A stretch of 56,597 bases of DNA from TWA4 sp034086685 (GTDB lineage Bacteria; Bacillota; Clostridia; Lachnospirales; Lachnospiraceae), in assembly GCA_034086685.1 (NCBI GenBank), contig JAXDZY010000101.1:1-56597 (forward strand). Direction: 5' to 3'. Each line of letters begins with the position of its first letter. Position 1 is the first letter of the stretch. The notes under the pieces were generated by a model. The model saw only the letters and a program-made list of their open reading frames with translations, was not told the origin of the DNA and made no database searches. The position numbers and the translations under genes are program-made. Below are positions 56,527 to 56,597 of the stretch, piece by piece.

Positions 56527-56597
56527 TTACATCACTTCTACCCCTCTTCCATATTTTTTCTCATATTCCGCAGTAATAAACGCACCGCTTCCTCTTC
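56527..56597 (-). CDS. Possible 3' end of a gene continuing past the right edge
   Basis: On the minus strand a frame open from the window edge reads GSGAFITAEYEKKYGRGVEVM and stops at TAA (56527). It has protein-like composition and lies upstream of the terminator at 56342-56380. A second frame is also open until a TAG at about 56541, so the call is tentative. Confidence 0.3.
   Translation of the reverse strand, partial: RGSGAFITAEYEKKYGRGVEVM

Noticed and set aside
1..56597. CRISPR arrays, tRNA, rRNA and prophage modules
   Set aside because: No regularly spaced repeats with unique spacers, no cloverleaf or rRNA-like segments and no capsid, portal or terminase genes were recognised.

Overview
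The window looks like the chromosome of a low-to-mid GC Gram-positive anaerobe of the Clostridia, most likely a Lachnospiraceae gut commensal. I infer this from gene style: Shine-Dalgarno sites close to AGGAGG, YveK/Wzz plus BY-kinase plus PHP-phosphatase capsule modules, a LytR-CpsA-Psr ligase, a giant secreted fibronectin-repeat protein and an LPXTG-like surface protein. No rRNA, tRNA, prophage or CRISPR array was seen. Nearly everything from 9 to 56 kb is read on the minus strand.

Layout. 0.2-12.6 kb is housekeeping and accessory: a MobA-like nucleotidyltransferase, an AlkD-type repair protein and a two-component system in one operon; cardiolipin synthase; an M42 peptidase; a HAD phosphatase; a small alarmone synthetase; an AraC regulator; a YczE-type membrane protein; a MATE exporter; and a D-2-hydroxyacid dehydrogenase. 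12.7-22.5 kb is a complete Wzx/Wzy-type exopolysaccharide operon. It runs from a near-consensus promoter at about 22.5 kb (Wzz, BY-kinase, initiating sugar transferase, Alg14/Alg13-like pair, three GT2 enzymes, polymerase, flippase) to a terminator at 12.68 kb. It carries a deletion relic of UDP-glucose dehydrogenase, and its BY-kinase has lost the Walker A lysine. 22.7-28.4 kb is a 1915-residue secreted transglutaminase-like/FN3 protein; 28.7-30.4 kb is an adenylate-forming ligase with a palindrome over its promoter.

30.7-42.7 kb holds two further Wzz/BY-kinase/CpsB modules. Each ends in a paralogous membrane-anchored protein with an apparent NodB (polysaccharide deacetylase) fold that has lost its metal ligands. 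Between them lie an LCP ligase, an LPXTG-like protein, a signal-peptidase-like protein lacking the usual catalytic lysine, a hendecad coiled-coil protein and a membrane diguanylate cyclase. 42.9-53.3 kb is a mosaic: an unknown HTH protein, a metallophosphoesterase, a RAYT transposase, an XRE regulator, glmM-glmS, a VanZ protein, and a graveyard of decayed genes on the plus strand (a frameshifted nuclease-like gene, IS21 istB and IS66 relics). 53.3-56 kb encodes UDP-glucuronate epimerase and an HTH-UDP-glucose dehydrogenase fusion, which supply uronic-acid sugars for the polysaccharide.

Main discoveries. (1) A roughly 35-40 bp box recurs just upstream of the -35 element of five promoters (CpsB operon, coiled-coil operon, diguanylate cyclase, Wzz operon, VanZ gene), suggesting a local surface-polysaccharide regulon under one unknown activator. 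(2) A 38 bp REP-like element occurs seven times between 39.5 and 53.4 kb, always at the 3' end of a minus-strand reading frame. In five copies it supplies the last codons and the stop, and a RAYT transposase sits beside one copy. (3) The HTH-UDP-glucose dehydrogenase fusion is preceded by two almost identical 21 bp palindromes flanking a TTGACT-17-TACAAT promoter, which suggests an enzyme that represses its own gene. (4) The degenerate NodB-fold proteins are tied to BY-kinase modules. All functions are inferred from sequence motifs; no database search was run.
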